Shown: piece by piece, positions 1 to 7,338 of the stretch
Position numbering within the stretch: the first letter of the stretch is position 1
Layout of the letters: the number at the start of each line of letters is the position of its first letter
Position numbers and translations under genes: made by a program
The notes under the pieces: model-generated
What the model was told of the DNA's origin: nothing
Seen by the model: only the letters and a program-made list of their open reading frames with translations
The model's database searches: none
Origin: an uncultured Succinatimonas sp.
GTDB taxonomy: Bacteria; Pseudomonadota; Gammaproteobacteria; Enterobacterales; Succinivibrionaceae
Assembly (NCBI GenBank): GCA_937896115.1
Contig: CALBLB010000390.1
Span: 1-15,059, forward strand
Direction: 5' to 3'
Length of the DNA stretch: 15,059 bases

Positions 1-1
1 G

Positions 2-460
2 CAGGATGCCGCTGCGGCCCTTGCTGATTTCAAATTGCCCAAGCGCAGGATGGAGTTAAAAGGCAGGGTAGGAACGGTTAGCGTATACGATGATTTTGCG
101 CATCATCCCACCGCCGTGAAAGCTACTTTACGGGGGCTGCGAGAGCATTTGGGTAAAAAAGTACGCATCATTGCTGTGTTTGAGCCGCGTTCAAATTCCA
201 TGAGAATGGGGGCCAATCACGAAGCTTTGTGCAATGCTTTTGACAGTGCCGATTTAAGTTTCATCTATTCAGGCGGAGAGCTTAAATGGAATGCAAATGA
301 GTTGAGCTCTGAAAAAATTAAAGTTGAAAATGACTTTGATAAGCTGATAAAAGAAATCGTAGCTTCCTGTGACGGAGATACTGCGGTTTTGGTGATGAGC
401 AACGGTGCTTTCGGCGGTATTCATCAGAAACTTTTGGATGCCTTAAAAAGTCGTCAGTAA
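2..460 (+). CDS. mpl: UDP-N-acetylmuramate:L-Ala-gamma-D-Glu-meso-DAP ligase, C-terminal part (5' end outside window)
   Basis: Mpl is a cytoplasmic Mur-ligase-family enzyme that rejoins the recycled murein tripeptide L-Ala-gamma-D-Glu-meso-DAP to UDP-MurNAc using ATP. Only about the last 152 residues are here; the frame is open to the left edge and runs from base 2. The visible part is the Mur ligase C-terminal domain, with three stretches characteristic of Mpl: YDDFAHHPTAV, FEPRSNSMRMG and, near the C-terminus, MSNGAFGGIHQKLLDAL. The DDFAHHP motif separates Mpl/MurC types from MurD/E/F. The gene ends 29 bases before the next reading frame on the same strand, so the two may be co-transcribed. 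No start can be assigned; TTG at 35 is an internal leucine codon. Identification is confident from motifs, and the gene appears intact as far as it is visible. Confidence 0.93.
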   Translation, partial: QDAAAALADFKLPKRRMELKGRVGTVSVYDDFAHHPTAVKATLRGLREHLGKKVRIIAVFEPRSNSMRMGANHEALCNAFDSADLSFIYSGGELKWNANELSSEKIKVENDFDKLIKEIVASCDGDTAVLVMSNGAFGGIHQKLLDALKSRQ

Positions 461-489
461 ATTAACTTAAACAACGATTTTGAAACAAG

Positions 490-1833
490 ATGGCTGATCT
501 GAATATTTACAATCCAGCATTTACCAGAGAAATGCCGGCACGTGATCGTGCTTGTCTTTACGGAGTCATGCCGGTGTCAACCCCAAAAGGCAGGGCTTTG
601 TTCAATTACCTCATTCTCTCTCCTGGGCACACTGCCGGATCTGAGGAGGTAAATGCGCAGCAAATGGCAGATCTCATGCAAAATCTGCTTTTTGGACAGA
701 ATCTTGAGCATTTGCTTTTGCCCAAAACCCAGCGTTTTATGTTGCGGGCAGTGCCTACTGAGGATTGGATCCGTTATCGCAATCATATTCATGAAAAGTA
801 TCTGATCATCCGCCTGCCTGACGGTTACAGTCCTACTCCCGATGAAGAGCGCATCATGTTGGGATTAAGACGGGCCGGAGCCCAATTTGCCATGGCGCTT
901 GGGGACATGGGATCCATTCCTCAAAATCCTGAGCTTTTAGAGTGCATAGATTACGTATTCATCGATCATAAACATCAACACGGTTTGCTTACCGCTTATG
1001 AAGGGTTGAAACAAAAACTTCCGCAGCTTAAAAATATAGGTATTAAAGAAGACGGGGGGAACTTTACCCTTGATGAGGCTTCTCAATACGATTGCGTATG
1101 CGGCATGGTAAGCCAGAAGCTTATAGAATACGGAAACGAACGTCCCAAATGGCAACATGAACTCATGCGTACTTTGGCAGAAGAGTTTTCGGGAATTTAC
1201 GATCTAAGACAGGTGATCAAGTTAGGATCCCGTTATCCAGAAATGGCGCAGGCTTTGCGCGCCATGTTCAACTCCAAAAGGCTTATAGCTCTTACCGTAA
1301 AACGCAACAGTGCCTTCAGCAGTACGGTGGCATTGCGCTATTCAAAAACAGATCTCGTCAATATACTGTGTATCAGCACAGCTTACGGCTTGATGTGTGA
1401 GACTCAAAAGAGTTTAGAGGGTAAGTATGTCCCGGATCCGCTTACGGCATCATTCGGATATTTTCGCAGTGCTTTGATAGCAGGACGCGTCATCAGCAGA
1501 CTTGCAGGTCAGGTATGCGATGATTACGAGACCAATCATGCTTTTATCGTGGGATTTTTAATGTATCTGCCCATGATGATATGCGATCGAAAAGAAAAGG
1601 TGCGCAGCGAGTTTATGCTTTCTGCCGTATCGGATTTTTATAACGGTGTAGGTACCTTAAGCCTGCTGTTAAAAGGTTATCATGCGGTGATCCATCGTAA
1701 TTTTGAGCAACTTGCAGATCTGGCGGCGCGTATAGGCATAGCCTTCCCCAAGGAGCAGTATTACCGTGATTATTATGAAGCCATGATCTGGGCTGAAGAA
1801 GTGATCAAGGTGATAGTAGGGGAGCAGTCCTGA
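490..1833 (+). CDS. Degenerate EAL-HDOD (YuxH-like) signalling protein
   Basis: This 447-residue soluble protein has no clear signal peptide or membrane segment. The layout resembles two-domain EAL-HDOD proteins of the YuxH type. Residues about 20-215 would be an EAL-like barrel in which the ExL signature and metal ligands are not recognisable, ending in a stretch (about 185-215) that recalls the last EAL strands. Residues about 220-430 form an all-helical region resembling HDOD, which begins with a row of segments like AFSSTVALRYSKTDLVNILC. Members are thought to act as signalling scaffolds, and loss of the EAL residues argues against c-di-GMP hydrolysis. The ATG start has only a weak upstream purine run (GAAACAAG). 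It sits 29 bases after mpl and 32 before the HAD gene. Domain assignment is from overall resemblance, not a decisive motif, so a lineage-specific hypothetical protein remains possible. Confidence 0.6.
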   Translation: MADLNIYNPAFTREMPARDRACLYGVMPVSTPKGRALFNYLILSPGHTAGSEEVNAQQMADLMQNLLFGQNLEHLLLPKTQRFMLRAVPTEDWIRYRNHIHEKYLIIRLPDGYSPTPDEERIMLGLRRAGAQFAMALGDMGSIPQNPELLECIDYVFIDHKHQHGLLTAYEGLKQKLPQLKNIGIKEDGGNFTLDEASQYDCVCGMVSQKLIEYGNERPKWQHELMRTLAEEFSGIYDLRQVIKLGSRYPEMAQALRAMFNSKRLIALTVKRNSAFSSTVALRYSKTDLVNILCISTAYGLMCETQKSLEGKYVPDPLTASFGYFRSALIAGRVISRLAGQVCDDYETNHAFIVGFLMYLPMMICDRKEKVRSEFMLSAVSDFYNGVGTLSLLLKGYHAVIHRNFEQLADLAARIGIAFPKEQYYRDYYEAMIWAEEVIKVIVGEQS

Positions 1834-1865
1834 ATTTTAAATTAAACACGACGGAGAGTGTTTGC

Positions 1866-2726
1866 GTGCAATACGATGAATTGCCAAAGGGTAAGTTCAA
1901 AGCGGCAGTGTTCGATTTGGACGGGACGTTGCTACGCTCTGACAAGAGCATAGGGCCAAAGACTGTCAAAGCCGTACGCAAGGCGGTTGCATCCGGGTGG
2001 TATATAGCCATAGCTACGGGCAGACATCCTAAATCTGCGCAAAGATATCTTGAGCAGATGGGAGTGCTGACTAGAAGAACTTTGGCCGTATGTTTTAACG
2101 GCTCTGCGCTCATAAATGTATTTGATTATAAAAATTCAGGATCAAAAGACGCAGGTTTTGCCACTTTGCATGAGGATTGTGCCGATGCTTTGGAGATCAT
2201 GAGAGTTGCAACAGAAGCCAAACCTTTTCATCTTAATCTGCATGCATACGCAAAATCAGGCTTGTGTACGGAGAATACCAATATCTTCTCAATGCGTGAG
2301 ATCTTCCATTCGGGCGTGACTTTTGCAGACGGTTACGATTTTTTACATATAGATGCGCGCGAGCGCTTTTATAAGGTGATAGCCGTAGGAGAAAGTGCAG
2401 ATTTAGATGCCTTTCGTGCATCTTTATCAGCTTATGTGAAAGAACATTTTGAAGTGATGCGTACTGATGAAAATTTTTTGGAGTTTATTCCTCATCATTG
2501 TTCAAAAGGCAGTGCGCTTTACTGGTTGTGTGAAAGTGCCGGGATACAGCCGTCATCCGTGGTGGCATTCGGAGATGCGGAAAACGATCTTTTGATGATC
2601 AAAAATGCGGGGTTTGGAATAGCCATGGGGAACGCCACATCGCAACTAAAAAGTCAGGCTGATTTGGTTACGCTTTCAAATGATGATGAAGGCATAGCTT
2701 TGGTACTTGAGCAGTTGCTTGATTAA
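1866..2726 (+). CDS. Cof-type HAD-IIB family phosphatase
   Basis: A 286-residue cytoplasmic hydrolase of the HAD superfamily, subfamily IIB (Cof/YidA type). These enzymes usually dephosphorylate sugar phosphates, nucleotides or cofactors such as pyridoxal phosphate; the substrate cannot be read from sequence. All HAD motifs are visible: motif I DLDGT with Asp17 nucleophile and Asp19; motif II in IAIATGR near residue 50; a lysine in HCSKGSAL near 215 as motif III; and motif IV GDAENDLLM with Asp237 and Asp241. The long segment between II and III is the C2-type cap, as expected for the family length of about 270-290. The start is GTG at 1866, chosen because GGAG lies nine bases upstream at 1853-1856. 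It follows the EAL-HDOD-like gene by 32 bases, so the two are likely co-transcribed. Confidence 0.9.
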   Translation: MQYDELPKGKFKAAVFDLDGTLLRSDKSIGPKTVKAVRKAVASGWYIAIATGRHPKSAQRYLEQMGVLTRRTLAVCFNGSALINVFDYKNSGSKDAGFATLHEDCADALEIMRVATEAKPFHLNLHAYAKSGLCTENTNIFSMREIFHSGVTFADGYDFLHIDARERFYKVIAVGESADLDAFRASLSAYVKEHFEVMRTDENFLEFIPHHCSKGSALYWLCESAGIQPSSVVAFGDAENDLLMIKNAGFGIAMGNATSQLKSQADLVTLSNDDEGIALVLEQLLD

Positions 2727-2824
2727 GTTACTGCTACGTTTGCCATAAGATACTTTGGTTAAATTCTTAGCCATAAAGTGCAAACGGAATATTGATTTGA
2801 ATTTACGAAAATTTTGGAAAACAC

Positions 2825-4609
2825 ATGTTTAAAATTCCTTTGTTAAGTGTAGGAGAAAAGCAAGCATCTCCTGAGTATGACAAAGCTTTGCACGGTAGCG
2901 ATTCATTGCCGCTTAAGCTGTCGATAAAAGCTTTTTTCAAAATAGCTTTGCCCTTTTGGAAATCAAAAGATTCCAAAGTAGCGTGGTTTTTGTTGTGTTT
3001 AATAGTAGCGCTTACCGCAGGTGCAGTTTTTTTAGCCACAGCCATCAACTCTTGGTATAAATCTTTTTGGGATACGATTCAAAATTACGATGTACCTGGA
3101 TTTAAGCATTACCTGCTGGTTTTTGCTTTTCTGGCCACTATCCATGTGGTGGTAAGCGTATATAACTCCTATTTAAGATCCTGTCTTGCCATACGCTGGC
3201 GTCGTTGGCTTACCGACAAAGTCATGCATGAATGGATGAGTGATGATGTGTATTACCGCATGCAACTTGCCGATCGCAACACGGAAAACCCTGATCAGCG
3301 TATTTCCGAGGATTTAAATGCTTTTGTGACTTATTCGATTTCTCTGCTTTTGGGGACGGCCTCTGATCTTGCCATGTTGGGATCTTTCGGGGTAGTTTTA
3401 TGGGATTTGTCTCATGCGGTAACCATCACCTTGTGGAATGATGATACTCTTACTTTGCCTGACGGTTATCTTTTGTATTTGGCTTTGGTGTATGCCGTAA
3501 TGGGTACGCTTTTGACCTTCTATTTCGGCAAACCTTTGGTCAAACTTAACTTCAGACAGCAGCGTTATGAAGCGGATTTTCGTTTTTCTTTGATAAGAGT
3601 GCGTGAAAACGGGGAGTCCGTGTCTCTTTATCACGGAGAGCAGGAAGAAGAGCGCATTTTAGGATCCCGCTTTAAAAATGTGGTCTTAAACTATATAAAA
3701 CTCATAGGATGTGAGAAAAGATTGGGCTTTTTCACGCTTTCTTATGCCCAGCTTGCCGTGATCTTCCCGATTTTGGTGGCAGCTCCTATGTATTTTGCCA
3801 AAGTGATCACCGTAGGCAGCATCATGCAGATAAGTTCGGCTTTCGGCAGAGTGCAGGATTCATTATCTACCATCATCAATAACTTCAGTGCATGGGCTGC
3901 GTTTAAGGCGGATATAGACCGACTGGCTTTATATTTTGACAGTATGGATCATGCTGCAAACGTTAAGTGTTTACATCCTGTAAAAGAGGGAGAAAAATTT
4001 AAGGTAAGCAGGATCGCTGTATATACACCCCAAGGTAATGCCTTATGCCGCGATCTTTCCTTTGAACTTAAACGAGGCGACGCTTTGTTGATCCGCGGTC
4101 GTTCAGGATGCGGCAAATCTACGCTGATGAAGACGGTGGCGGGAATTTGGCCCTATTCTGAAGGTAAGGTAATTTATCCTGAGAATGCCAAGGTACTTTT
4201 TTTAAGTCAGCGTCCTTATTTGCCTTTGGGAACTTTGCGGGAAGCTGCAGCTTATCCTAATGCTCCTGAAAGAAACGGGCTTACCGAGCATTATCTTAAA
4301 GAGTTGGGACTTGAAAAACTTATTCCTGTTTTAGATACAGAAGACAATTGGGCTCAAACCCTTTCTTTAGGCGAACAACAGCGTATTGCCGTGATCAGAG
4401 CTTTGCTTATGAAACCAGATCTTTTGTTTTTGGATGAGGCAAGTTCTGCCATGGACGGAAGATCCGAGCAAAAAGCTTACGGACTTATCAAAGAACTTTT
4501 GCCTTCAAGTATGCTGGTGAGCGTCGGACACCGTTCTTCCTTGATCGGATATCACAATACTCTCTTAGAGTGTGAAGACGGTACTGAGTGGAGCATTGTA
4601 AAGAATTGA
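2825..4609 (+). CDS. YddA/SbmA-BacA-like ABC transporter, fused permease and ATPase
   Basis: A 594-residue inner-membrane ABC half-transporter expected to work as a homodimer. The N-terminal two thirds match the ABC_membrane_2 (SbmA/BacA-like) type: hydrophobic segments near residues 58-82, 97-120, 175-195, 215-235 and 305-330, and the family stretch RWRRWLTDKVMHEWM followed by NPDQRISEDLNAF. The C-terminal ATPase has Walker A GRSGCGKST (425-433), a slightly altered signature LSLGEQQR (513-520), Walker B with Asp537-Glu538, and the switch histidine His569, so it should be active. Length and order match E. coli YddA and related exporters; substrate unknown, with peptides or lipophilic compounds being guesses by family. 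The ATG has a modest GGA seven bases upstream. About 98 bases without a clear promoter separate it from the HAD gene, and a small membrane protein gene follows immediately. Confidence 0.88.
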   Translation: MFKIPLLSVGEKQASPEYDKALHGSDSLPLKLSIKAFFKIALPFWKSKDSKVAWFLLCLIVALTAGAVFLATAINSWYKSFWDTIQNYDVPGFKHYLLVFAFLATIHVVVSVYNSYLRSCLAIRWRRWLTDKVMHEWMSDDVYYRMQLADRNTENPDQRISEDLNAFVTYSISLLLGTASDLAMLGSFGVVLWDLSHAVTITLWNDDTLTLPDGYLLYLALVYAVMGTLLTFYFGKPLVKLNFRQQRYEADFRFSLIRVRENGESVSLYHGEQEEERILGSRFKNVVLNYIKLIGCEKRLGFFTLSYAQLAVIFPILVAAPMYFAKVITVGSIMQISSAFGRVQDSLSTIINNFSAWAAFKADIDRLALYFDSMDHAANVKCLHPVKEGEKFKVSRIAVYTPQGNALCRDLSFELKRGDALLIRGRSGCGKSTLMKTVAGIWPYSEGKVIYPENAKVLFLSQRPYLPLGTLREAAAYPNAPERNGLTEHYLKELGLEKLIPVLDTEDNWAQTLSLGEQQRIAVIRALLMKPDLLFLDEASSAMDGRSEQKAYGLIKELLPSSMLVSVGHRSSLIGYHNTLLECEDGTEWSIVKN

Positions 4610-4614
4610 AAAAA

Positions 4615-4890
4615 ATGACTAAAGGAAAGAAAAGGGCCAGCGCTGCACAGTTGGCTTTAAGAGCAAGAGTGTTTTCACTGTCGGTGATCATAGGTTTTTC
4701 ATTGTTCGGTCTTTACATATCTTTTGATACTTATACCGATCCAGGAACCCGCTCTCTAAGTACGGTAGTGTTGTGGGTATCCTTGATAGGTTTGGCGCTT
4801 ACCGTGATGAATATAGTTATGGTGAGGGTCAGAATACGCAAAATGATACAAGAGCAGAAAAGAAAAAAAGGGGCAAACCGCCCCTTATAG
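4615..4890 (+). CDS. Small two-helix membrane protein, unknown function
   Basis: A 91-residue protein (100 if the GTG at 4588 is used) that I do not recognise. It has a basic N-terminus, a hydrophobic helix near residues 22-41 (VFSLSVIIGFSLFGLYIS), a short polar loop containing DTYTDPGTRS, a second hydrophobic helix near 50-70, and a strongly basic tail KMIQEQKRKKGANRPL. The charge pattern suggests both ends lie in the cytoplasm. ATG 4615 begins five bases after the transporter stop; the alternative GTG 4588 overlaps that gene. Neither has a strong ribosome binding site, so translation may be coupled to the transporter. Its last codons coincide with a GC-rich hairpin that serves the opposite strand as a terminator. 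A role as accessory subunit of the transporter is only a guess from position. Confidence 0.65.
   Translation: MTKGKKRASAAQLALRARVFSLSVIIGFSLFGLYISFDTYTDPGTRSLSTVVLWVSLIGLALTVMNIVMVRVRIRKMIQEQKRKKGANRPL
4860..4886 (-). terminator. Intrinsic terminator for the AGCS symporter transcript
   Basis: Read on the minus strand, AAGGGGC and GCCCCTT form a 7-bp stem around a five-base loop (4868-4886), followed by a run of T (TTTTTCTTTTC). This lies about 47 bases beyond the symporter stop codon. The same bases encode the C-terminal residues of the small membrane protein on the other strand. Confidence 0.75.
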
Positions 4891-4900
4891 AAGTAGGTTA

Positions 4901-4934
4901 ATTGAGGTGATTAAAGCTCACCTCAATATTTTTT
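4901..4934 (+). terminator. Intrinsic terminator for the mpl-side plus-strand genes
   Basis: ATTGAGGTGA (4901-4910) and TCACCTCAAT (4918-4927) form a perfect 10-bp stem with a seven-base loop, followed on the plus strand by ATTTTTTTA. It lies ten bases after the small membrane protein stop and directly before the convergent symporter stop. The minus-strand reading has no T-run after the stem, so it looks specific to the plus strand. Confidence 0.85.
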
Positions 4935-6408
4935 ACTCTTTATCCAGCGGTTCGTGATTGCCTTTGTCATCGCGGTAGTAATGGCGACGGCGTCTTATGG
5001 CAACACGGGCCATTTTTCCGGTCAATTTTTCAGAGGCTCCGAAATGAGCCGGTTCATGTTTTAAGAACTTGTTTTCGTAGTCTGCACAGGCTTTGGTAAC
5101 CAGTTTATAAAGACCGATCACGGCGATGATGTTGGGGATCACCATCAGTCCGTTGAACATGTCGGCAAGTTCCCAGACCAGATCAACTTTGAGGAAAGAT
5201 CCGGTCATGAGGAAAACCAGCACGATCACCGAGAACACGTTCAAGAACCGGTAGCCAAAAAGATATTTGACGTTCTGGGCAGCGAAGAAATACCAACCTA
5301 TGATGGTAGTAAAGGCAGCAAAGAACAGACAACAGGCCACAAAGCCAGATCCTGCAACGCCCATTCCCTTTGAAAAAGCGCTCTGAGTAAGTACGATGCC
5401 GGTATCTACGCCGTTTAAGCTGCCGGTAACCATGATCACCAGGGCAGTTGCAGTCAGGACCACGAAGGTATCGATGAAAAGTCCGACGATGGCGGCAAGT
5501 CCCTGCTCTGCAGGATGGTTTACGCGGGCAATGGCGTGAGCGTGAGGAGTAGAGCCCATTCCGGCTTCGTTTGAAAAGAGACCGCGGGCTACGCCGTAAC
5601 GAATGGCTTCTTTAACGCTGGCACCGATGACACCGCCGGTTGCTGCCGAAGGGTTGAATGCTCCTATGAAGATGGCTTCAAAAGTCGAGAGTATGTTATC
5701 CCAGAACATCAGCATGATGAATATGGCACCCATTACATAGATGAGGGCCATGAGCGGAACCATCTTTTCGGCAAAAGAGGCTATACGTTTGATCCCGCCT
5801 ATGAAAATGAAACCTGCAAGCAGGATCAGAATAAGACCGCTTACCGGGGTAGGAATGCCGAATGCAGATTCAAAAGCCGTGGCGATGGAATTGGCCTGTA
5901 CCATATTGCCGATGAAACCCAAGGCTATGATCAGCATTACCGAGAAAATGGCAGCCAAAGGCTTGGAGCCTAAACCGTAACTTATGTAATAGGCAGGACC
6001 ACCGGTAATGTGTCCTTCGTTGTCGCGGGTACGATAGAGTTGCGCGAGAATGGCTTCTGAGAATATGGTAGCCATACCGAAGAAGGCTGCAAGCCACATC
6101 CAGAATATGGCTCCGGGACCGCCCATAGCCATTGCGGTAGCCACGCCTGCTAAGTTTCCGGTACCGACCTGAGCTGCGATGGCAGTAGCCAGTGATTGGA
6201 ACGAGGTCATACCGTGTTTGCCGGCTTTCTCGCCGTTGAACGAAATGTTGCCAAATACATGTTTCAAGGCACGGCCGAACTGGCGTACCTGTACGAAACG
6301 CAATTTGAACGAGAAGAAGATACCCGTGCCTACAAGAATGGGAATGAGGCACCAGGGTCCCCAAAGTATGGAATTGATGTTGGAGACTATTTGGGTCAAC
6401 TGTTCCAT
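4933..6408 (-). CDS. AGCS-family sodium:alanine/glycine symporter
   Basis: A 491-residue inner-membrane transporter of the alanine or glycine:cation symporter family, which brings small neutral amino acids in with Na+ (or H+). About ten to eleven hydrophobic segments are visible. Two family signatures are present: QVGTGNLAGVATAMAMGGPG around residues 80-99 and GLFSNEAGMGSTPHAHA around 275-295, the conserved substrate/cation-binding loops. Length is normal for the family (about 450-540). The C-terminal tail is hydrophilic and rich in Arg and Lys. The start is ATG at 6408, preceded by a weak CAGAG; the frame continues without a better start. An intrinsic terminator sits about 33 bases upstream of the start, in front of which is a long imperfect hairpin, so expression may be controlled by attenuation or by a promoter close to the gene. 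Alanine versus glycine preference cannot be told. Confidence 0.93.
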   Translation of the reverse strand: MEQLTQIVSNINSILWGPWCLIPILVGTGIFFSFKLRFVQVRQFGRALKHVFGNISFNGEKAGKHGMTSFQSLATAIAAQVGTGNLAGVATAMAMGGPGAIFWMWLAAFFGMATIFSEAILAQLYRTRDNEGHITGGPAYYISYGLGSKPLAAIFSVMLIIALGFIGNMVQANSIATAFESAFGIPTPVSGLILILLAGFIFIGGIKRIASFAEKMVPLMALIYVMGAIFIMLMFWDNILSTFEAIFIGAFNPSAATGGVIGASVKEAIRYGVARGLFSNEAGMGSTPHAHAIARVNHPAEQGLAAIVGLFIDTFVVLTATALVIMVTGSLNGVDTGIVLTQSAFSKGMGVAGSGFVACCLFFAAFTTIIGWYFFAAQNVKYLFGYRFLNVFSVIVLVFLMTGSFLKVDLVWELADMFNGLMVIPNIIAVIGLYKLVTKACADYENKFLKHEPAHFGASEKLTGKMARVAIRRRRHYYRDDKGNHEPLDKE

Positions 6409-6427
6409 GGTGAAAAAACTCTGATGG

Positions 6428-6461
6428 TTAAAAAAGAAAAGACGGCAACGTTGCCGTCCTT
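6428..6461 (-). terminator. Intrinsic terminator between dedA-family gene and AGCS gene
   Basis: On the minus strand the 18-base palindrome GACGGCAACGTTGCCGTC (6441-6458), extended by AAG/TTT pairs, is followed by TTTTCTTTTTTAA. It is a strong rho-independent terminator shape. It lies about 125 bases after the DedA-family stop and ends about 20 bases before the symporter start codon, so it either ends the dedA transcript or acts as an attenuator in the symporter leader. The plus-strand reading lacks a convincing T-run. Confidence 0.8.
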
Positions 6462-6497
6462 AATAATTTTAGAAAAAAGTGCTTAAAAACGCTAAAA

Positions 6498-6579
6498 ATT
6501 ACGTTAAAGTCGCATTTTGGTGCAATTTGAAAGATGCCATCATCATAATTGACGATGTTGCACCGCGAGCGCACGTAAT
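6498..6579 (-). ncRNA. Candidate structured leader or 3'UTR RNA (unclassified)
   Basis: Read on the minus strand, nested complementary arms cover about 82 bases: outer ATTACGT (6579-6573) with ACGTAAT (6504-6498); TCGC (6568-6565) with GCGA (6513-6510); GGTGCAA (6564-6558) with TTGCACC (6525-6519); and directly stacked on it CATCGTC (6557-6551) with GATGATG (6544-6538) around a six-base loop. One pair is G-U on the minus-strand RNA but would be an A-C mismatch on the plus strand, which favours minus-strand transcription. It does not match the glycine riboswitch core as I know it. It could be a cis-regulatory leader for the symporter, a small RNA from the dedA 3' end, or simply an imperfect inverted repeat. 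Confidence 0.4.
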
Positions 6580-6583
6580 ATAA

Positions 6584-7225
6584 TCATTTTTGAGATGAAT
6601 TTTTAGCGATCCTGTCGGCTATTTTGGCTTTGACTTTCTTTTTTATCCACACAGCCAGAACCACCAGCAACACCAAACCTAAACATGCATAAATTATGGA
6701 CTGTACGTCATGTACGTAGGTCATTAACAGATCGCGGCTGTCGGCAAAAAAATACCCTATGTAAACCCATACCGGAACGGAGATCATGGCGGCAAAACCG
6801 TCCATAATTATGAAAATATGGTACGGAATGCGTCTGCTCATACCGGCTGCAAGAAAGATGGGGGAGCGCAGACCGGGGAGAAAACGGGCTACGAACAGTA
6901 CCCCTAAACCGTATTGTTTGAATTTTTGCTGGATCTGGGAAAAACGGCGCGGTGAGAGGATCTTGCGGAACATTTTGATGCGCTGGATGCGGTAACCGAA
7001 GATGCGTCCGCCTAAGAACATGGTGCTGTCACCCACCAAAACTCCCAAAATTCCCACGGCAAACATGATGTGCTGGTTTACTTCAGGATAAAGTCCGGAG
7101 ATCACTCCGCCTGCCACCAAGGTGATGTCCTCCGGGACCGGTACTCCAAGACCGCAGAGCAGAAGGCATGAAAATACGGCAGCATATCCGTAATCGGTGA
7201 AGAAATTAACCAAAAAATCCAGCAC
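6584..7225 (-). CDS. DedA-family inner-membrane protein
   Basis: A 213-residue polytopic membrane protein of the DedA (SNARE-associated/VTT) family. Family members in E. coli support membrane homeostasis, proton-motive force and undecaprenyl-phosphate or phospholipid flipping. Visible hallmarks: the early acidic re-entrant motif VPEDITLVAGG near residues 30-41, the central FVARFLPGLRSPIFLAAG near 115-135 with the conserved Arg and Pro residues, and hydrophobic segments at about 10-28, 52-72, 140-163 and 175-198, ending in a very basic tail (KKKVKAKIADRIAKNSSQK). Length is typical. The start is GTG at 7225, supported by GAGGA at 7241-7237. A good promoter lies just upstream (7293-7266), so it seems to be transcribed independently of trmL. 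The particular DedA subgroup cannot be assigned. Confidence 0.92.
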   Translation of the reverse strand: MLDFLVNFFTDYGYAAVFSCLLLCGLGVPVPEDITLVAGGVISGLYPEVNQHIMFAVGILGVLVGDSTMFLGGRIFGYRIQRIKMFRKILSPRRFSQIQQKFKQYGLGVLFVARFLPGLRSPIFLAAGMSRRIPYHIFIIMDGFAAMISVPVWVYIGYFFADSRDLLMTYVHDVQSIIYACLGLVLLVVLAVWIKKKVKAKIADRIAKNSSQK

Positions 7226-7265
7226 TTGTTAAACTGTCCTCGAGTATGAAAAAAAATACTCTGAC

Positions 7266-7293
7266 ATTATACACATTGGTGTTTTTTCCTCAA
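7266..7293 (-). promoter_or_regulatory. Sigma70-type promoter of the DedA-family gene
   Basis: On the minus strand TTGAGG (7293-7288) and a perfect TATAAT (7271-7266) are separated by 16 bases. Transcription would begin near 7258-7260, about 35 bases before the GTG start at 7225 and inside a small hairpin, GAGTAT/ATACTC (7261-7256 with 7247-7242), that abuts the ribosome binding site. Confidence 0.65.
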
Positions 7294-7338
7294 TTAAGAA
7301 ACCGCATGTAAAAACGTCTTTGCGCATATTTTTAAAGG

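Noticed and set aside
1805..2113. 102-codon minus-strand open frame across the HAD gene start
   Set aside because: Antisense shadow of the HAD phosphatase motif region; no ribosome binding site or recognisable protein features.
5870..6364. 164-codon minus-strand open frame
   Set aside because: It overlaps the AGCS symporter in another frame of the same strand; the protein is rich in Arg, His, Cys and Ser with no domain pattern, while the symporter frame carries family motifs throughout.
6498..6579. Glycine riboswitch upstream of the AGCS gene
   Set aside because: Considered because glycine riboswitches often precede AGCS genes, but I could not find the conserved aptamer core or tandem layout; kept only as an unclassified structured element.
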